From positions 9,300,001 through 9,364,000 of the forward strand of contig OY783205.1 of NCBI GenBank assembly GCA_963678705.1: a stretch of DNA of 64,000 bases, given 5' to 3'. This document shows positions 1 to 15,087 of the stretch, piece by piece. The position numbers were made by a program, and so were the translations under genes. Under the pieces are notes generated by a model. It ran no database searches, was not told the origin of the DNA, and saw only the letters and a program-made list of their open reading frames with translations. Numbering within the stretch: position 1 is the stretch's first letter; each line of letters starts with the position of its first letter. This stretch comes from Panorpa germanica (Eukaryota; Arthropoda; Insecta; Mecoptera; Panorpidae).

Positions 1-3000
1 TCGCTAATAAAACGTTGTGGTAAGCACTACTACTTTCTGAATTATTTGCCAAGATGTCACTTCTTATCCAAGTTCAACTTAGGGAAGCAGTGTTGTCAAG
101 TGGAAGAGAAGTGGACTTATAAAAATTACCTCCAGTAGCTATAACTTGCCTTTTAATATTGCCATCATTTATTTGCTTTTGAAAAGGATCCATTCCAAAT
201 ACATCCACGTTAAAGTCTGAAACTGCATGTTCTTGCGGAAATAATTGGTTTGAAATTGGATGACTTATCGTTGAAATTGGATCAACTACAGGCGGAATTT
301 TACCACTCCAATCAACTTGTCTTTTAAATACTGCATCATATTTTGGAAAACGAACAATTAAAGGAGAAGAATCATCTTCTAAATTTGATTGAGATATATT
401 TAAAAGATGACACTTCCTTTTTGTAAGTTTATTTTTTTCTACAATTGGAACTAATGGAGGCATATCTGAAAAACTGTCGACATTCGTGTAATTGATATCA
501 GTTTGCATTGCATATTCTCCATCTTTTCCTTGTTCTTCAAAACAAAAATTTCCATCTACAATCAACTCTGATTGAGTCTTAGTATTTGAGACTTCGTTAC
601 ATTCCAAAATATTGTCGCCAGGATCATTGTTAGCAGATTCAATTTCTCTTTCTATGTTTAGTATTTTAGTAATTTCTTTACTTTCATTTCCTAAAGATTT
701 ATCAGTATTATTTTCCATTTCAATCGTAATTGTTGACGAATTTGATTGATTCCTAATATGCGGTGAAGAAATCTCTGAACTATAGTTCAATTTAACAAAA
801 GACTGTTTATTTTCAACTAATTTCAAACAAGTTTCGTTTTAAATTTCATCGTTTTCTTGAAGATTAGTTACATATTCTACAAGTCCTAAATCTTTGTCGT
901 TTAATATTTCAGTATTAAAATTTCTTTTTGATTTATTACTACCAACTTTTCGAGTGGTATTCCCTTGAGCTTTCGAATATATTTTTGAAGATTGTTGCCC
1001 GATTTTTAGATAAGGTTCACTAATACTTTCTTTCTCATTTGAATTATGTTTAATTTGAAGTATACATTATGCAAGAATTTCAAAATTTAATTAGATTAGC
1101 TTCGATACTGGTCGTTTATAAATGCCATGAGCGGTTTTTAATGTAACAACACGAACATGACCGTCAGGACCTGGATGAGTTTCGTGGACACGTGCCAATG
1201 GCCTTTCGAATAGTGAAATATTATTATCCTTTATCCATACAGGGTCATCCAATTTTAAATTGTCAGAGACGGAGTGCCATTTGTGTCGTTGGTGTAGAGT
1301 ATTGAGATATTGTCGGATCCATCTATTTGCAAAATCCTGTCTAATTTGTTTGATTAATTCCCAACGCTGTAAATGACTTGGGTTTCTATTTAACAGAATT
1401 TCCTCAGGAGGAAGACATAATGACGAACCAATAAGAAAGTGACTAGGAGATAAGGGATGTGGATCATCTGGTGATGCAGGCAAATGTACTAAAAGGCGAC
1501 TGTTCATAATTGCTTCTATTCTGGCAAAAATTGTTGTGAGTTCTTCAAATGTAAGTGGTCGTGTACCAATTACTCGTTGGAGATGATATTTGGCACTTTT
1601 AACTCCACTTTCCTAGAGTCCACCAAAATTTGGACTGTGAGGAGGGTTAAAATGCCATTTAACCCCTCTAATGAAGACTTAATTTACACACATGTTTTGA
1701 CTTCTTTTAAATATCGGTTTGCACCAATGAAAACTGCCGCAATCAGTATAAATATCAGAGCATAGGCCTCGTCGTGATGTAAACCGATCGAATGATGCGA
1801 GAAATGAGTCAGTAGAGTTTCCAGAAGTAACTTCGACGTGAACAGCTTTTGTGGACATACATATAAAAAAACACAAATATGCTTTTGATATATGAGCATT
1901 TCGGATGCGAGATTCTTTAATGAAAAAAGGTCCAGCAAAATCAATACCAACATGTAAAAATGGTCGATGGTATGTGACTCTAGCAGCTGGTAAGTCACCC
2001 ATGACAGGAGTAGATGTAGTTGCTCGTAATTTTGTGCAAATAGTGCATAGTCGTAAGACTTGTCGAATTTTACTTCTGGCGGATATTATCCAGAATTTAG
2101 ATCGTAGAAGATAATGTAACGTATTGAGCTCCACATGTAAATATAGTTTCTGGTAATGTAATATTAGTAAGTTCGTTAAATGATTATGCTTTTTCAATAG
2201 ATATGGGTGTTTTGCTGCAGAGGTTAACTCTGAATTTTCCAGACGTCCGCCGACAACTAATAGCCCATTGCGATCGAGACATGGAGATAGAGAGATTAAA
2301 ATGGTGCGGAATTGACGACCGAGCTTGATATTTCTAATATCATCACTAAAATGATCCTGTTGTGCTAAGCGAATAATAAATATCTCTGCGGCAAGTAATT
2401 CTGAGAACGTTGGTGGACCAACGGCGACGTTAACATCATGACCAGGCATTATTAGTGACCTAAAACGCTTACTGTAAGCTACAATACGAAGTAATTTACA
2501 ATAATTTGACTAGTTTTCTAGTAGAGTTAAGAATACATTTGACACAAGTTTGTCCGTACACAGATTTGAACTGATTTTTACTTGTTTAAGCTCAGGCAAT
2601 GTTAGTTCGGTATTATGTTGTCTAACAAATTTTATGTGGTGGGACCTTCAGCCATGACAACACAACGGAAGAATCAGTAAAGGCGTATACTTGAATATTA
2701 TTCAATTTTATCATTAGAATGTTATGTACATGAAGAAGCAATTTTGTTAAAAAAAACTGCATCAAGAAGTTCTAAAAATATTTGTGGCCCATCGAGTAGA
2801 CGAGATCAGTTCGGCTCCTATATCTATATAATGAAAATACGTTGGTTCTAGGAACAACCTAGCTGACATTTGTAGTCGAGAATTCTTGTCTCGATAAACA
2901 ACTGGCATTACTTGAACGCCTTCAAGATATTTTACATTGACAGCGCCATTATTTTGCAAGGAATTCTCACTAACACCTTGCTTCTCATTAGAAATGGCAT

Positions 3001-3018
3001 TGACAACAGGTTTATTAT
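1..3018 (-). repeat. Array unit 1
   Basis: Length 3018 bp. DUF5641-type region is near 1091-1507, integrase region near 1508-2600, RNase H remnant near 2640-2760, and orphan frame on both sides. The unit is mosaic. Its left third matches units 6 and 7 (the same 250-codon open stretch recurs 15,087 bp downstream), while its integrase half matches unit 9, 24,150 bp downstream. Broken. Confidence 0.9.
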
Positions 3019-6000
3019 TCGCTAATAAAACGTTGTGGTAAGCACTACTACTTTCTGAATTATTTGCCAAGATGTCACTACTTATCCAAGTTCTACTTAG
3101 GGAAACAGTGTTGTCAAGTGGAAGAGATGTGGACTTATAAAAATTACCACCAGTAGATATAACTTGCCTTTTAATATTGCCATCATTTATTTGCTTTTGA
3201 AAAGGATCCATTCCAAATACATCCACGTTAAAGTCTGAAACTGCATGTTCTTGCGGAAATAATTGGTTTGAAATTGGATGACTTATCGTTGAAATTGGAT
3301 CAACTACAGGCGGAGTATTACCACTTAAATCAACTTGTCTTTTAAATACTGCATTATATTTTGGAAAACGAACAATTAAAGGAGAAGAATCATCTTCTAA
3401 ATTTGATTGAGATATATTTAAAAGATGACACTTCCTTTTTGTAAGTTAATTTTTTTCTACAATTGGAACTAATGAAGGCATATCTGAAAAACTGTCGACA
3501 TTCGTGTAATTGATATCAGTTTGCATTGCATATTCTCCATCTTTTCCTTGTTCTTCAAAACAAAAATTTCCATCTACAATCAACTCTGATTGAGTCTTAG
3601 TATTTGAGACTTCGTTACATTCCAAAATATTGTCGCCAGGATCATTGTTAGCAGATTCAATTTCTCTTTCTATGTTTAGTATTTTAGTAATTTCTTTACT
3701 TTCATTTCCTAAAGATTTATCAGTATTATTTTCCATTTCAATCGTAATTGTTGACGAATTTGATTGATTCCTAATATGCGGTGAAGAAATCTCTGAACTA
3801 TAGTTCAATTTAACAAAAGACTGTTCATTTTCAACTAATTTCAAACAAGTTTCGTTTTGAATTTCATCGTTTTCTTGAAAATTAGTTACATATTCTACAA
3901 GTCCTAAATCTTTGTCGTTTAATATTTCAGTATTAAAATTTCTTTTTGATTTATTACTACCAACTTTTCGAGTGGTATTCCCTTGAGCTTTCGAATATAT
4001 TTTTGAAGATTGTTGCCCGATTTTTGGATAAGGTTTACTAATACTTTCTTTCTCATTTGAATTATGTTTAATTTGAAGTATACATTATGCAAGAATTTCA
4101 AAATTTAATTTGATTAGCTTCGATACTGGTCGTTTATAAATGCCATGAGCGGTTTTTAATGTAACAACACGAACATGACCGTCAGGACCTGGATGAGTTT
4201 CGTGGACACGTGCCAATGGCCATTCGAATAGTGAAATATTATTATCCTTTATCCATACAGGGTCATCCAATTTTAAATTGTCAGAGACGGAGTGCCATTT
4301 GTGTCGTTGGTGTAGAGTATTGAGATATTGTCGGATCCATCTATTTGCAAAATCCTGTCTAATTTGTTTGATTAATTCCCAACGCTGTAAATGACTTGGG
4401 TTTCTATTTAACAGAATTTCCTCAGGAGGAAGACATAATGACGAACCAATAAGAAAGTGACTAGGAGATAAGGGATGTGGATCATCTGGTGATGCAGGCA
4501 AATGTACTAAAAGGCGACTGTTCATAATTGCTTCTATTCTGGCAAAAATTGTTGTGAGTTCTTCAAATGTAAGTGGTCGTGTACCAATTACTCGTTGGAG
4601 ATGATATTTGGCACTTTTAACTCCACTTTCCTAGAGTCCACCAAAATTTGGACTGTGAGGAGGGTTAAAATGCCATTTAACCCCTCTAATAAAGACTTAA
4701 TTTACACACATGTTTTGACTTCTTTTAAATATCGGTTTGCACCAATGAAAACTGCCGCAATCAGTATAAATATCAGAGCATAGGCCTCGTCGTGATGTAA
4801 ACCGATCGAATGATGCGAGAAATGAGTCAGTAGAGTTTCCAGAAGTAACTTCGAGGTGAACAGCTTTTGTGGACATACATATAAAAAAACACAAATATGC
4901 TTTTGATATATGAGCATTTCGGATGCGAGGTTCTTTAATGAAAAAAGGTCCAGCAAAATCAATACCAACATGTAAAAATGGTCGATGGTATGTGACTCTA
5001 GCAGCTGGTAAGTCACCCATGACAGGAGTTGATGTAGTTGCTCGTAATTTTGTGCAAATAGTGCATAGTCGTAAGACTTGTCGAATTTTACTTTTGGCGG
5101 ATATTATGCAGAATTTAGATCGTAAAAGATAATGTAACGTATTGAACCCCACAAGTAAATATAGTTTATGGTAATGTAATATTAGTAAGTTCGTTAAATG
5201 GTTATGCTTTGGCAATAGATATGGGTGTTTTGCTGCAGAGGTTAACTCTGAATTTTCGAGACGTCCGCCGACAACTAATAGCCCATTGTGATTGACACAT
5301 GGAGATAGAGAGAATAATATGGTGCGGAATTTACGACCGAGCTTGATATTTCTAATATCATCACTAAAATGATCCTGTTGTGCTAAGCGAATAATAAATA
5401 TCTCTGCGGCAAGTAATTCTGTGAACGTTGGTGGACCAACGGCGACGTTAACATCATGACCAGGCATTATTAGTGACCTAAAACGCTTACTGTAAGCTAC
5501 AATACGAAGTAATTTACAATAATTTGACTGGTTTTCCAGTAGAGTTAAAAATACATTTGACACAAGTTTGTCCGTACACAGATTTGAACTGATTTTTACT
5601 TGTTTAAGCTCAGGCAATGTTAGTTCGGTATTATGTTGTCCAACAAAGCTTATGTGGTGGGACCTTCAGCCATGACAACACAACGGAAGAATCAGTAAAG
5701 GCGTATACTTGAATATTATTCAATTTTGGCATTAGAATGTTATGTACATGAAGAAGCAATTTTGTTAAAAAAACTGCACCAAGAAGTTCTAAAAATATTT
5801 CTGGCCCATCGAGTAGACGAGATCTGTTCGGCTCCTATATCTATACAATGAAAATACGTTGATTCTAGGAACAACCCAGCTCACATTTGTAGTCGAGAAT
5901 TTTTGTCTCGATAAACAACAGGCATTACTTGAACGCCTTCAAGATATTTTACATTGACAGCGCCATTATTTTGCAATGAATTCTCACTAACACCTTGCTT

Positions 6001-6035
6001 CTCATTAGAAATGGCATTGACAACAGGTTTATTAT
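3019..6035 (-). repeat. Array unit 2
   Basis: Length 3017 bp. DUF5641-type region 4085-4525; integrase region 4526-5617. Closest visible relative is unit 10, 24,150 bp downstream, which shares its diagnostic integrase-end and orphan-frame variants. Broken in the orphan frame; the integrase stretch of 306 codons is open. Confidence 0.9.
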
Positions 6036-9000
6036 TCGCTAATAAAACGTTGTGGTAAGCACTACTACTTTTTGAATTATTTGCAAAGATGTCACTACCT
6101 TTCCAAGTTCTACTTAGGGAAGCAGTGTGGTCAAGTGGAAGAGAAGTGGACTTATAAAAATTACCACCAGTAGATATAACTTGCCTTTTAATATTGCCGT
6201 TATTTATTTGCTTTTGAAAAGGATCCATTCCAAATACATCCACGTTAAAGTCTGAAACTGCATGTTCCTGCGGAAATAATTGATTTGAAATTGGATGACT
6301 TATCGTTGAAATTGGATCAACTACAGGCGGAGTATTACCACTCCAATCAACTTGTCTTTTAAATACTGCATCATATTTTGGAAAACGAACAATTAAAGGA
6401 GAAGAATCATCTTCTAAATTTGATTGAGATATATTTAAAAGATGACACTTCCTTTTAGTAAGTTTATTTCTTCCTACAATTGGAACTAATGAAGGCATAT
6501 CTGAAAAACTGTCGCCATTCGTGTAATTGATATCAGTTTGCATTGCATATTCTCCATCTTTTCCTTGTTCTTCAAAACAAAAATTTCCATCTACAATCAA
6601 CTCTGATTAAGTCTTAGTATTTGAGACTTCGTTACATTCCAAAATATTGTCGCCAGGATCATTGTTAGCAGATTCAATTTCTCTTTCTATGTTTAGTATT
6701 TTAGTAATTTCTTTACTTTCATTTCCTAAAGATTTATCAGTATTATTTTCCATTTCAATCGTAATTGTTGACGAATTTGATTGATTCCTAATATGCGGTG
6801 AAGAAATCTCTGAACTATAGTTCAATTTAACAAAAGACTGTTCATTTTCAACTAATTTCAAACAAGTTTCGTTTTGAATTTCATCGTTTTCTTGAAGATT
6901 AGTTACATATTCTACAAGTCCTAAATCTTTGTCGTTTAATATTTCAGTATTAAAATTTCTTTTTGATTTATTACTACCAACTTTTCGAGTGGTATTCCCT
7001 TGAGCTTTCGAATATATTTTTGAAGATTGTTGCCCGATTTTTGGATAAGGTTCACTAATACTTTCTTTCTCATTTGAATTATGTTTAATTTGAAGTATAC
7101 ATTATGCAAGAATTTCAAAATTTAATTTGATTAGCTTCGATACTGGTCGTTTATAAATGCCATGAGCGGTTTTTAATGTAACAACACGAACATGACCGTC
7201 AGGACCTGGATGAGTTTCGTGGACACGTGCCAATGGCCATTCGAATAGTGAAATATTATTATCCTTTATCCATACAGGGTCATCCAATTTTAAATTGTCA
7301 GAGACGGAGTGCCATTTGTGTCGTTGGTGTAGAGTATTGAGATATTGTCGGATCCATCTATTTGCAAAATCCTGTCTAATTTGTTTGATTAATTCCCAAC
7401 GCTGTAAATGATTTGGGTTTCTATTTAACAGAATTTCCTCAGGAGGAAGACATAATGACGAACCAATAAGAGAGTGACTAGGAGATAAGGGATGTGGATC
7501 ATCTGGTGATGCAGGCAAATGTACTAAAAGGCGACTGTTCATAATTGCTTCTATTCTGGCAAAAATTGTTGTGAGTTCTTTAAATGTAAGTGGTCGTGTA
7601 CCAATTACTCGTTGGAGATGATATTTGGCACTTTTAACTCCACTTTCCTAGAGTCCACCAAAATTTGGACTGTGAGGAGGGTTAAAATGCCATTTAACCC
7701 TTCTAATGAAGACTTAATTTACACACATGTTTTGACTTCTTTTAAATATCGGTTTGCAGCAATGAAAACTGCCGCAATCAGTATAAATATCAGAGCATAG
7801 GCCTCGTCGTGATGTAAACCGATCGAATGATGCGAGAAATGAGTCAGTAGAGTTTCCAGAAGTAACTTCGAGGTGAACAGCTTTTGTGGACATACATATA
7901 AAAAAACACAAATATGCTTTTGATATATGAGCATTTCGGATGCGAGGTTCTTTAATGAAAAAAGGTCCAGCAAAATCAATACCAACATGTAAAAATGGTC
8001 GATGGTATGTGACTCTAGCAGCTGGTAAGTCACCCATGACAGGAGTAGATGTAGTTGCTCGTAATTTTGTGCAAATAGTGCATAGTCGTAAGACTTGTCG
8101 AATTTTACTTTTGGCGGATATTATCCAGAATTTAGATCGTAAAAGATAATGTAACGTATTGAGCCCCACATGTAAATATAGTTTATGGTAATGTAATATT
8201 AGTAAGTTCGTTAAATGGTTATGCTTTGGCAATAGATATGGGTGTTTTGCTGCAGAGGTTAACTCTGAATTTTCGAGACGTCCGCCGACAACGTATAGCC
8301 CATTGTAATCGAGACATGGAGATAGAGAGATTAATATGGTGCGGAATTGACGACCGAGCTTGATATTTCTAATATCATCACTAAAATGATCCTGTTGTGC
8401 TAAGCGAATAATAAATATCTCTGCGGCAAGTAATTCTGTGAACGTAGGTGGACCAAAGGCGACGTTAACATCATGACCTGGCATTATTAGTGACCTAAAA
8501 CGCTTACTGTAAGCTACAATACGAAGTAATTTACAATAATTTGACTGGTTTTTTAGTAGAGTTAAGAATACATTTGACACAAGTTTGTCCATACACAGAT
8601 TTGAACTGATTTTTACTTGTTTACGCTCAGGCAATGTTAATTCGGTATTATGTTGTCCAACAAAGTTTATGTGGTGGGACCTTCAGCCATGACAACACAA
8701 CGGAAGAATCAGTAAAGGCGTATACTTGAATATTATTCAATTTTGGCATTAGAATGTTATGTACATGAAGAAGCAATTTTGTTAAAAAAACTGCACCAAG
8801 AAGTTCTAAAAATATTTCTGGCCCATCGAGTAGACGAGATCTGTTCGGCTCCTATATCTATACAATGAAAATACGTTGATTCTAGGAACAACCCAGCTCA
8901 CATTTGTAGTCGAGAATTTTTGTCTCGATAAACAACTGGCATTACTTGAACGCCTTCAAGATATTTTACATTGACAGCGCCATTATTTTGCAAGGAATTC

Positions 9001-9052
9001 TCACTAACACCTTGCTTCTCATTAAAAATGGCATTGACAACAGGTTTATTAT
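6036..9052 (-). repeat. Array unit 3
   Basis: Length 3017 bp. DUF5641-type region 7102-7542; integrase region 7543-8634. The left few hundred bases match unit 11, whereas everything right of about 6.6 kb matches unit 12 at an offset of 27,163 bp. This marks a recombination or block-duplication boundary inside the unit. Broken. Confidence 0.9.
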
Positions 9053-12000
9053 TCGCTAATAAAACGTTGTGGTAAGCACTACTATTTTTTGAATTATTTG
9101 CAAAGATGTCACTACCTCTCCAAGTTCTACTTAGGGAAGCAGTGTGGTCAAGTGGAAGAGAAGTGGACTTATAAAAATTACCAACAGTAGATATAACTTG
9201 CCTTTTAATATTGCCATCATTTATTTGCTTTTGAAAAGGATCCATTCCAAATACATCCACGTTAAAGTCTGAAACTGCATGTTCTTGCGGAAATAATTGG
9301 TTTGAAATTAAATGACTTATCGTTGAAATTGGATTAACTACAGGCAAAGTATTACCACTCCAATCAACTTGTCTTTTAAATACTGCATCATATTTTGGAA
9401 AACGAACAATTAAAGGAGAAGAATCATCTTCTAAATTTGATTGAGATATATTTAAAAGATGACACTTCCTTTTAGTAAGTTTATTTCTTCCTACAATTGG
9501 AACTAATGAAGGCATATCTGAAAAACTGTCGCCATTCGTGTAATTGATATCAGTTTGCATTGCATATTCTCCATCTTTTCCTTGTTCTTCAAAACAAAAA
9601 TTTCCATCTACAATCAACTCTGATGGAGTTTTAGTATTTGAGACTTCGTTACATTCTAAAATATTGTCGCCAGGATCATTGTTAGCAGATTCAATTTCTC
9701 TTTCTATGTTTAGTATTTTAGTAATTTCTTTACTTTCATTTCCTAAAGATTTATCAGTATTATTTTCCATTTCAATCGTAATTGTTGACGAATTTGATTG
9801 ATTCCTAATAAGCGGTGAAGAAATCTCTGAACTATAGTTCAATTTACTAAAAGACTGTTCATTTTCAACTAATTTCAAACAAGTTTCGTTTTAAATTTCA
9901 TCGTTTTCTTGAAGATTAGTTACATATTCTACAAGTCCTGAATCTTTGTCGTTTAATATTTCAGTATTAAGATTTCTTTTTGATTTATTACTACCAACTT
10001 TTCGAGTGGTATTCCCTTGAGCTTTCGAATATATTTTTGAAGATTGTTGCCCGATTTTTGGATAAGGTTCATTAATACTTTCTTTCTCATTTGAATTATG
10101 TTTAATTTGAAGTATACATTATGCAAGAATTTCAAAATTTAATTTGATTAGCTTCGATACTGGTCGTTTATAAATGCCATGAGCGGTTTTTAATGTAACA
10201 ACACGAACATGACCGTCAGGACCTGGATGAGTTTCGTGGACACGTGCCAATGGCCATTCGAATAGTGAAATATTATTATCCTTTATCCATACAGGGTCAT
10301 CCAATTTTAAATTGTCAGAGACGGAGTGCCATTTGTGTCGTTGGTGTAGAGTATTGAGATATTGTCGGATCCATCTATTTGCAAAATCCTGTCTAATTTG
10401 TTTGATTAATTCCCAACGCTGTAAATGACTTGGGTTTCTATTTAACAGAATTTCCTCAGGAGGAAGACATAATGACGAACCAATAAGAAAGTGACTAGGA
10501 GATAAGGGATGTGGATCATCTGGTGATGCAGGCAAATGTACTAAAAGGCGACTGTTCATAATTGCTTCTATTCTGGCAAAAATTGTTGTGAGTTCTTCAA
10601 ATGTAAGTGGTCGTGTACCAATTACTCGTTGGAGATGATATTTGGCACTTTTAACTCCACTTTCCTAGAGTCCACCAAAATTTGGACTGTGAGGAGGGTT
10701 AAAATGCCATTTAACCCCTCTAATGAAGACTTAATTTACACACATGTTTTGACTTCTTTTAAATATCGGTTTGCACCAATGAAAACTGCCGCAATCAGTA
10801 TAAATATCAGAGCATAGGCCTCGTCGTGATGTAAACCGATCGAATGATGCGAGAAATGAGTCAGTAGAGTTTCCAGAAGTAACGTCGAGGTGAACAGCTT
10901 TTGTGGACATACATATAAAAAAACACAAATATGCTTTTGATATATGAGCATTTCGGATGCGAGGTTCTTTAATGAAAAAAGGTCCAGCAAAATCAATACC
11001 AACATGTAAAAATGGTCGATGGTATGTGACTCTAGCAGCTGGTAAGTCACCCATGACAGGAGTATATGTAGTTGCTCGTAATTTTGTGCAAATAGTGCAT
11101 AGTCGTAAGACTTGTCGAATTTTACTTTTGGCGGATATTATCCAGAATTTAGATCGTAAAAGATAATGTAACGTATTGAGCCCCACATGTAAATATAGTT
11201 TATGGTAATGTAATATTAGTAAGTTCGTTAAATGGTTATGCTTTGGCAATAGATATGGGTGTTTTGCTGCAGAGGTTAACTCTGAATTTTCGAGACGTCC
11301 GCCGACAACTAATAGCCCATTGTGATTGACACATGGAGATAGAGAGAATAATATGGTGCGGAATTGACGACCGAGCTTGATATTTCTAATATCATCACTA
11401 AAATGATCCTGTTGTGCTAAGCGAATAATAAATATCTCTGCGGCCAGTAATTCTGTGAACGTTGGTGGACCAAAGCCGACGTTAACAACATGACCTGGCA
11501 TTATTAGTGAAATAAAACGCTTACTGTAAGCTACAATACGAAGTAATTTACAATAATTTGACTGGTTTTCCAATAGAGTTAAGAATACATTTGACACAAG
11601 TTTGTCCGTACACAGATTTGAACTGATTTTTACTTGTTTAAGCTCAGGCAATGTTAGTTCGGTATTATGTTGTCTAACAAATTTTATGTGGTGGGACCTT
11701 CAGCCATGACAACACAACGGAAGAATCAGTAAAGGCGTATACTTGAATATTATTCAATTTTGGCATTAGAATGTTATGTACATGAAGAAGCAATTTTGTT
11801 AAAAAAAACTGCATCAAGAAGTTCTAAAAATATTTGTGGCCCATCGAGTAGACGAGATCTGTTCGGCTCTTATATCTATACAATGAAAATACGTTGATTC
11901 TAGGAACAACCTAGCTGACATTTGTAGTCGAGAATTTTTGTCTCGATAAACAACTGGCATTACTTGAACGCCTTCAAGATATTTTACATTGACAGCGCCA

Positions 12001-12070
12001 TTATTTTGCAAGGAATTCTCACTAACACCTTGCTTCTCATTAGAAATGGCATTGACAACAGGTTTATTAT
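9053..12070 (-). repeat. Array unit 4
   Basis: Length 3018 bp. Orphan frame open over 326 codons at 8898-9878; DUF5641-type region 10119-10559; integrase region 10560-11651. It is a near twin of unit 13 (offset 27,163 bp), sharing several private variants in both the orphan frame and the integrase. Confidence 0.9.
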
Positions 12071-15000
12071 TTGCTAATAAAACGTTGTGGTATGCACTAC
12101 TACATTCTGAATTATTTGCCAAGATGTCACTACTTATCCAAGTTCTACTTAGGGAAGCAGTGTTGTCAAGTGGAAGAGAAGTGGACTTATAAAAATTACC
12201 ACCAGTAGCTATAACTTGCCTTTTAATATTGCCATCATTTATTTGCTTTTGAAAAGGATCCATTCCAAATACATCCACGTTAAAGTCTGAAACTGCATGT
12301 TCTTGCAGAAATAATTGGTTTGAAATTAAATGACTTATCGTTGAAATTGGATCAACTACAGGCAGAGTATTACCACTCCAATCAACTTGTCTTTTAAATA
12401 CTGCATCATATTTTAGAAAACGAACAATTAAAGAAAAAGAATCATCTTCTAAATTTGATTGAGATATATTTAAAAGATAACACTTCCTTTTTGTAAGTTT
12501 ATTTTTTTCTACAATTGGAACTAATGGAGGCATATCTGAAAAACTGTCGACATTCGTGTAATTGATATCAGTTTGCATTGCATATTCTCCATCTTTTCCA
12601 TGTTCTTCAAAACTAAAATTTCCATCTACAATCAACTCTGATTGAGTCTTAGTATTTGAGACTTCGTTATATTAAAAAATATTGTCGTCAGGATCATTGT
12701 TAGCAGATTCAATTTCTCTTTCTATGTTTAGTATTTTAGTAATTTCTTTACTTTCATTTCCTAAAGATTTATCAGTATTATTTTCCATTACAATCATAAT
12801 TGTTGACGAATTTGATTGATTCCTAATATGCGGTGAAGAAATCTCTGAACTATAGTTCAATTTACCAAAAGACTGTTCATTTTCAACTAATTTCAAACAA
12901 GTTTCGTTTTGAATTTCATCGTTTTCTTGAAAATTAGTTACATATTCTACAAGTCCTAAATCTTTGTCGTTTAATATTTCAGTATTAAAATTTCTTTTTG
13001 ATTTATTACTACCAACTTTTCGAGTGGTATTCCCTTGAGCTTTCGAATATATTTTTGAAGATTGTTGCCCGATTTTTGGATAAGGTTCACTAATACTTTC
13101 TTTCTCATTTGAATTATGTTTAATTTGAAGTATACATTATGCAAGAATTTCAAAATTTAATTTGATTAGCTTCGATACTGGTCGTTTATAAATGCCATGA
13201 GCGGTTTTTAATGTAACAACACGAACATGACCGTCAGGACCTGGATGAGTTTCGTGGACACGTGCCAATGGCCATTTGAATAGTGAAATATTATTATCCT
13301 TTATCCATACAGGGTCATCCAATTTTAAATTGTCAGAGACGGAGTGCCATTTGTGTCGTTGGTGTAGAGTATTGAGATATTGTCGGATCCATCTATTTGC
13401 AAAATCCTGTCTAATTTGTTTGATTAATTCCCAACGCTGTAAATGACTTGGGTTTCTATTTAACAGAATTTCCTCAGGAGGAAGACATAATGACGAACCA
13501 ATGAGAAAGTGACTAGGAGATAAGGGATGTGGATCATCTGGTGATGCAGGCAAATGTACTAAAAGGCGACTGTTCATAATTGCTTCTATTCTGGCAAAAA
13601 TTGTTGTGAGTTCTTTAAATGTAAGTGGTCGTGTACCAATTACTCGTTGGAGATGATATTTGGCACTTTTAACTCCACTTTCCTAGAGTCCACCAAAATT
13701 TGGACTGTGAGGAGGGTTAAAATGTCATTTAACCCCTCTAATGAAGACTTAATTTACACACATGTTTTGACTTCTTTTAAATATCGGTTTGCACCAATGA
13801 AAACTGCCGCAATCTGAATAAATATCAGAGCATAGGCCTCGTCGTAAAGTAAACCGATCGAATGATGCGAAAAATGAGTCAGTAGAGTTTCCAGAAGTAA
13901 CTTCGAGGTGAACAGCTTTTGTGGACATACATATAAAAAAACACAAATATGCTTTTGATATATGAGCATTTCGGATGCGAGGTTCTTTAATGAAAAAAGG
14001 TCCAGCAAAATCAATACCAACATGTAAAAATGGTCGATGGTATGTGACTCTAGCAGCTGGTAAGTCACCCATGACAGGAGTAGATGTAGTTGCTCGTAAT
14101 TTTGTGCAAATAGTGCATAGTCGTAAGACTTGTCGAATTTTACTTTTGGCGGATATTATCCAGAATTTAGATCGTAAAAGATAATGTAACGTATTGAGCC
14201 CCACATGTAAATATAGTTTATGGTAATGTAATATTAGTAAGTTCGTTAAATGGTTATGCTTTGGCAATAGATATGGGTGTTTTGCTGCAGAGGTTAACTC
14301 TGAATTTTCGAGACGTCCGCCGACAACTAATAGCCCATTGTGATTAACACATGGAGATAGAGAGAATAATATGGTGCGGAATTGACGACCGAGCTTGATA
14401 TTTCTAATATCATCACTAAAATGATCCTGTTGTGCTAAGCGAATAATAAATATCTCTGCGGCAAGTAATTCTGTGAACGTTGGTGGACCAACGGCGACGT
14501 TAACATCATGACCAGGCATTATTAGTGACCTAAAACGCTTACTGTAAGGTACAATACGAAGTAATTTACAATAATTTGACTGGTTTTCCAGTAGAGTTAA
14601 GAATACATTTGACACAAGTTTGTCCGTACACAGATTTGAACTGATTTTTACTTGTTTAAACTCAGGCAATGTTAGTTCGGTATTATGTTGTCCAACAAAG
14701 CTTATGTGGTGGGACCTTCAGCCATGACAACACAACGGAAGAATCAGTAAAGGCGTATACTTGAATATTATTCAATTTTGGCATTAGAATGTTATGTACA
14801 TGAAGAAGCAGTTTTGTTAAAAAAACTGCACCCATAAGTTCTAAAAATATTTGTGGCCCATCGAGTAGACGAGATCAGTTCGGCTCCTATATCTATACAA
14901 TGAAAATACGTTGATTCTAGGAACAACCTAGCTGACATTTGTAGTCGAGAATTTTTGTCTCGATAAACAACTGGCATTACTTGAACGCCTTCAAGATATT

Positions 15001-15087
15001 TTACATTGACAGCGCCATTATTTTGCAAGGAATTCTCACTAACACCTTGCTTCTCATTAGAAATGGCATTGACAACAGGTTTATTAT
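12071..15087 (-). repeat. Array unit 5
   Basis: Length 3017 bp. DUF5641-type region 13137-13577; integrase region 13578-14669. The orphan-frame half carries the same private variants as unit 14, while the integrase half resembles unit 6, so the unit is a mosaic. Broken in the orphan frame. Confidence 0.9.

Noticed and set aside
1684-1998. A minus-strand 104-codon frame recurring in most units
   Set aside because: It overlaps the integrase core in another frame, and its composition is that of a shifted reading of the same DNA.
1577-2114. Plus-strand open frames of ~62, ~67, ~69 and ~85 codons that recur in the array units
   Set aside because: They lie exactly opposite the integrase, DUF5641 or orphan regions and repeat with the unit, so they are antisense shadows.
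3919-4101. A minus-strand 60-codon Lys-rich frame recurring in the units
   Set aside because: It overlaps the start of the orphan frame in another phase and shows no domain; more likely a by-product.
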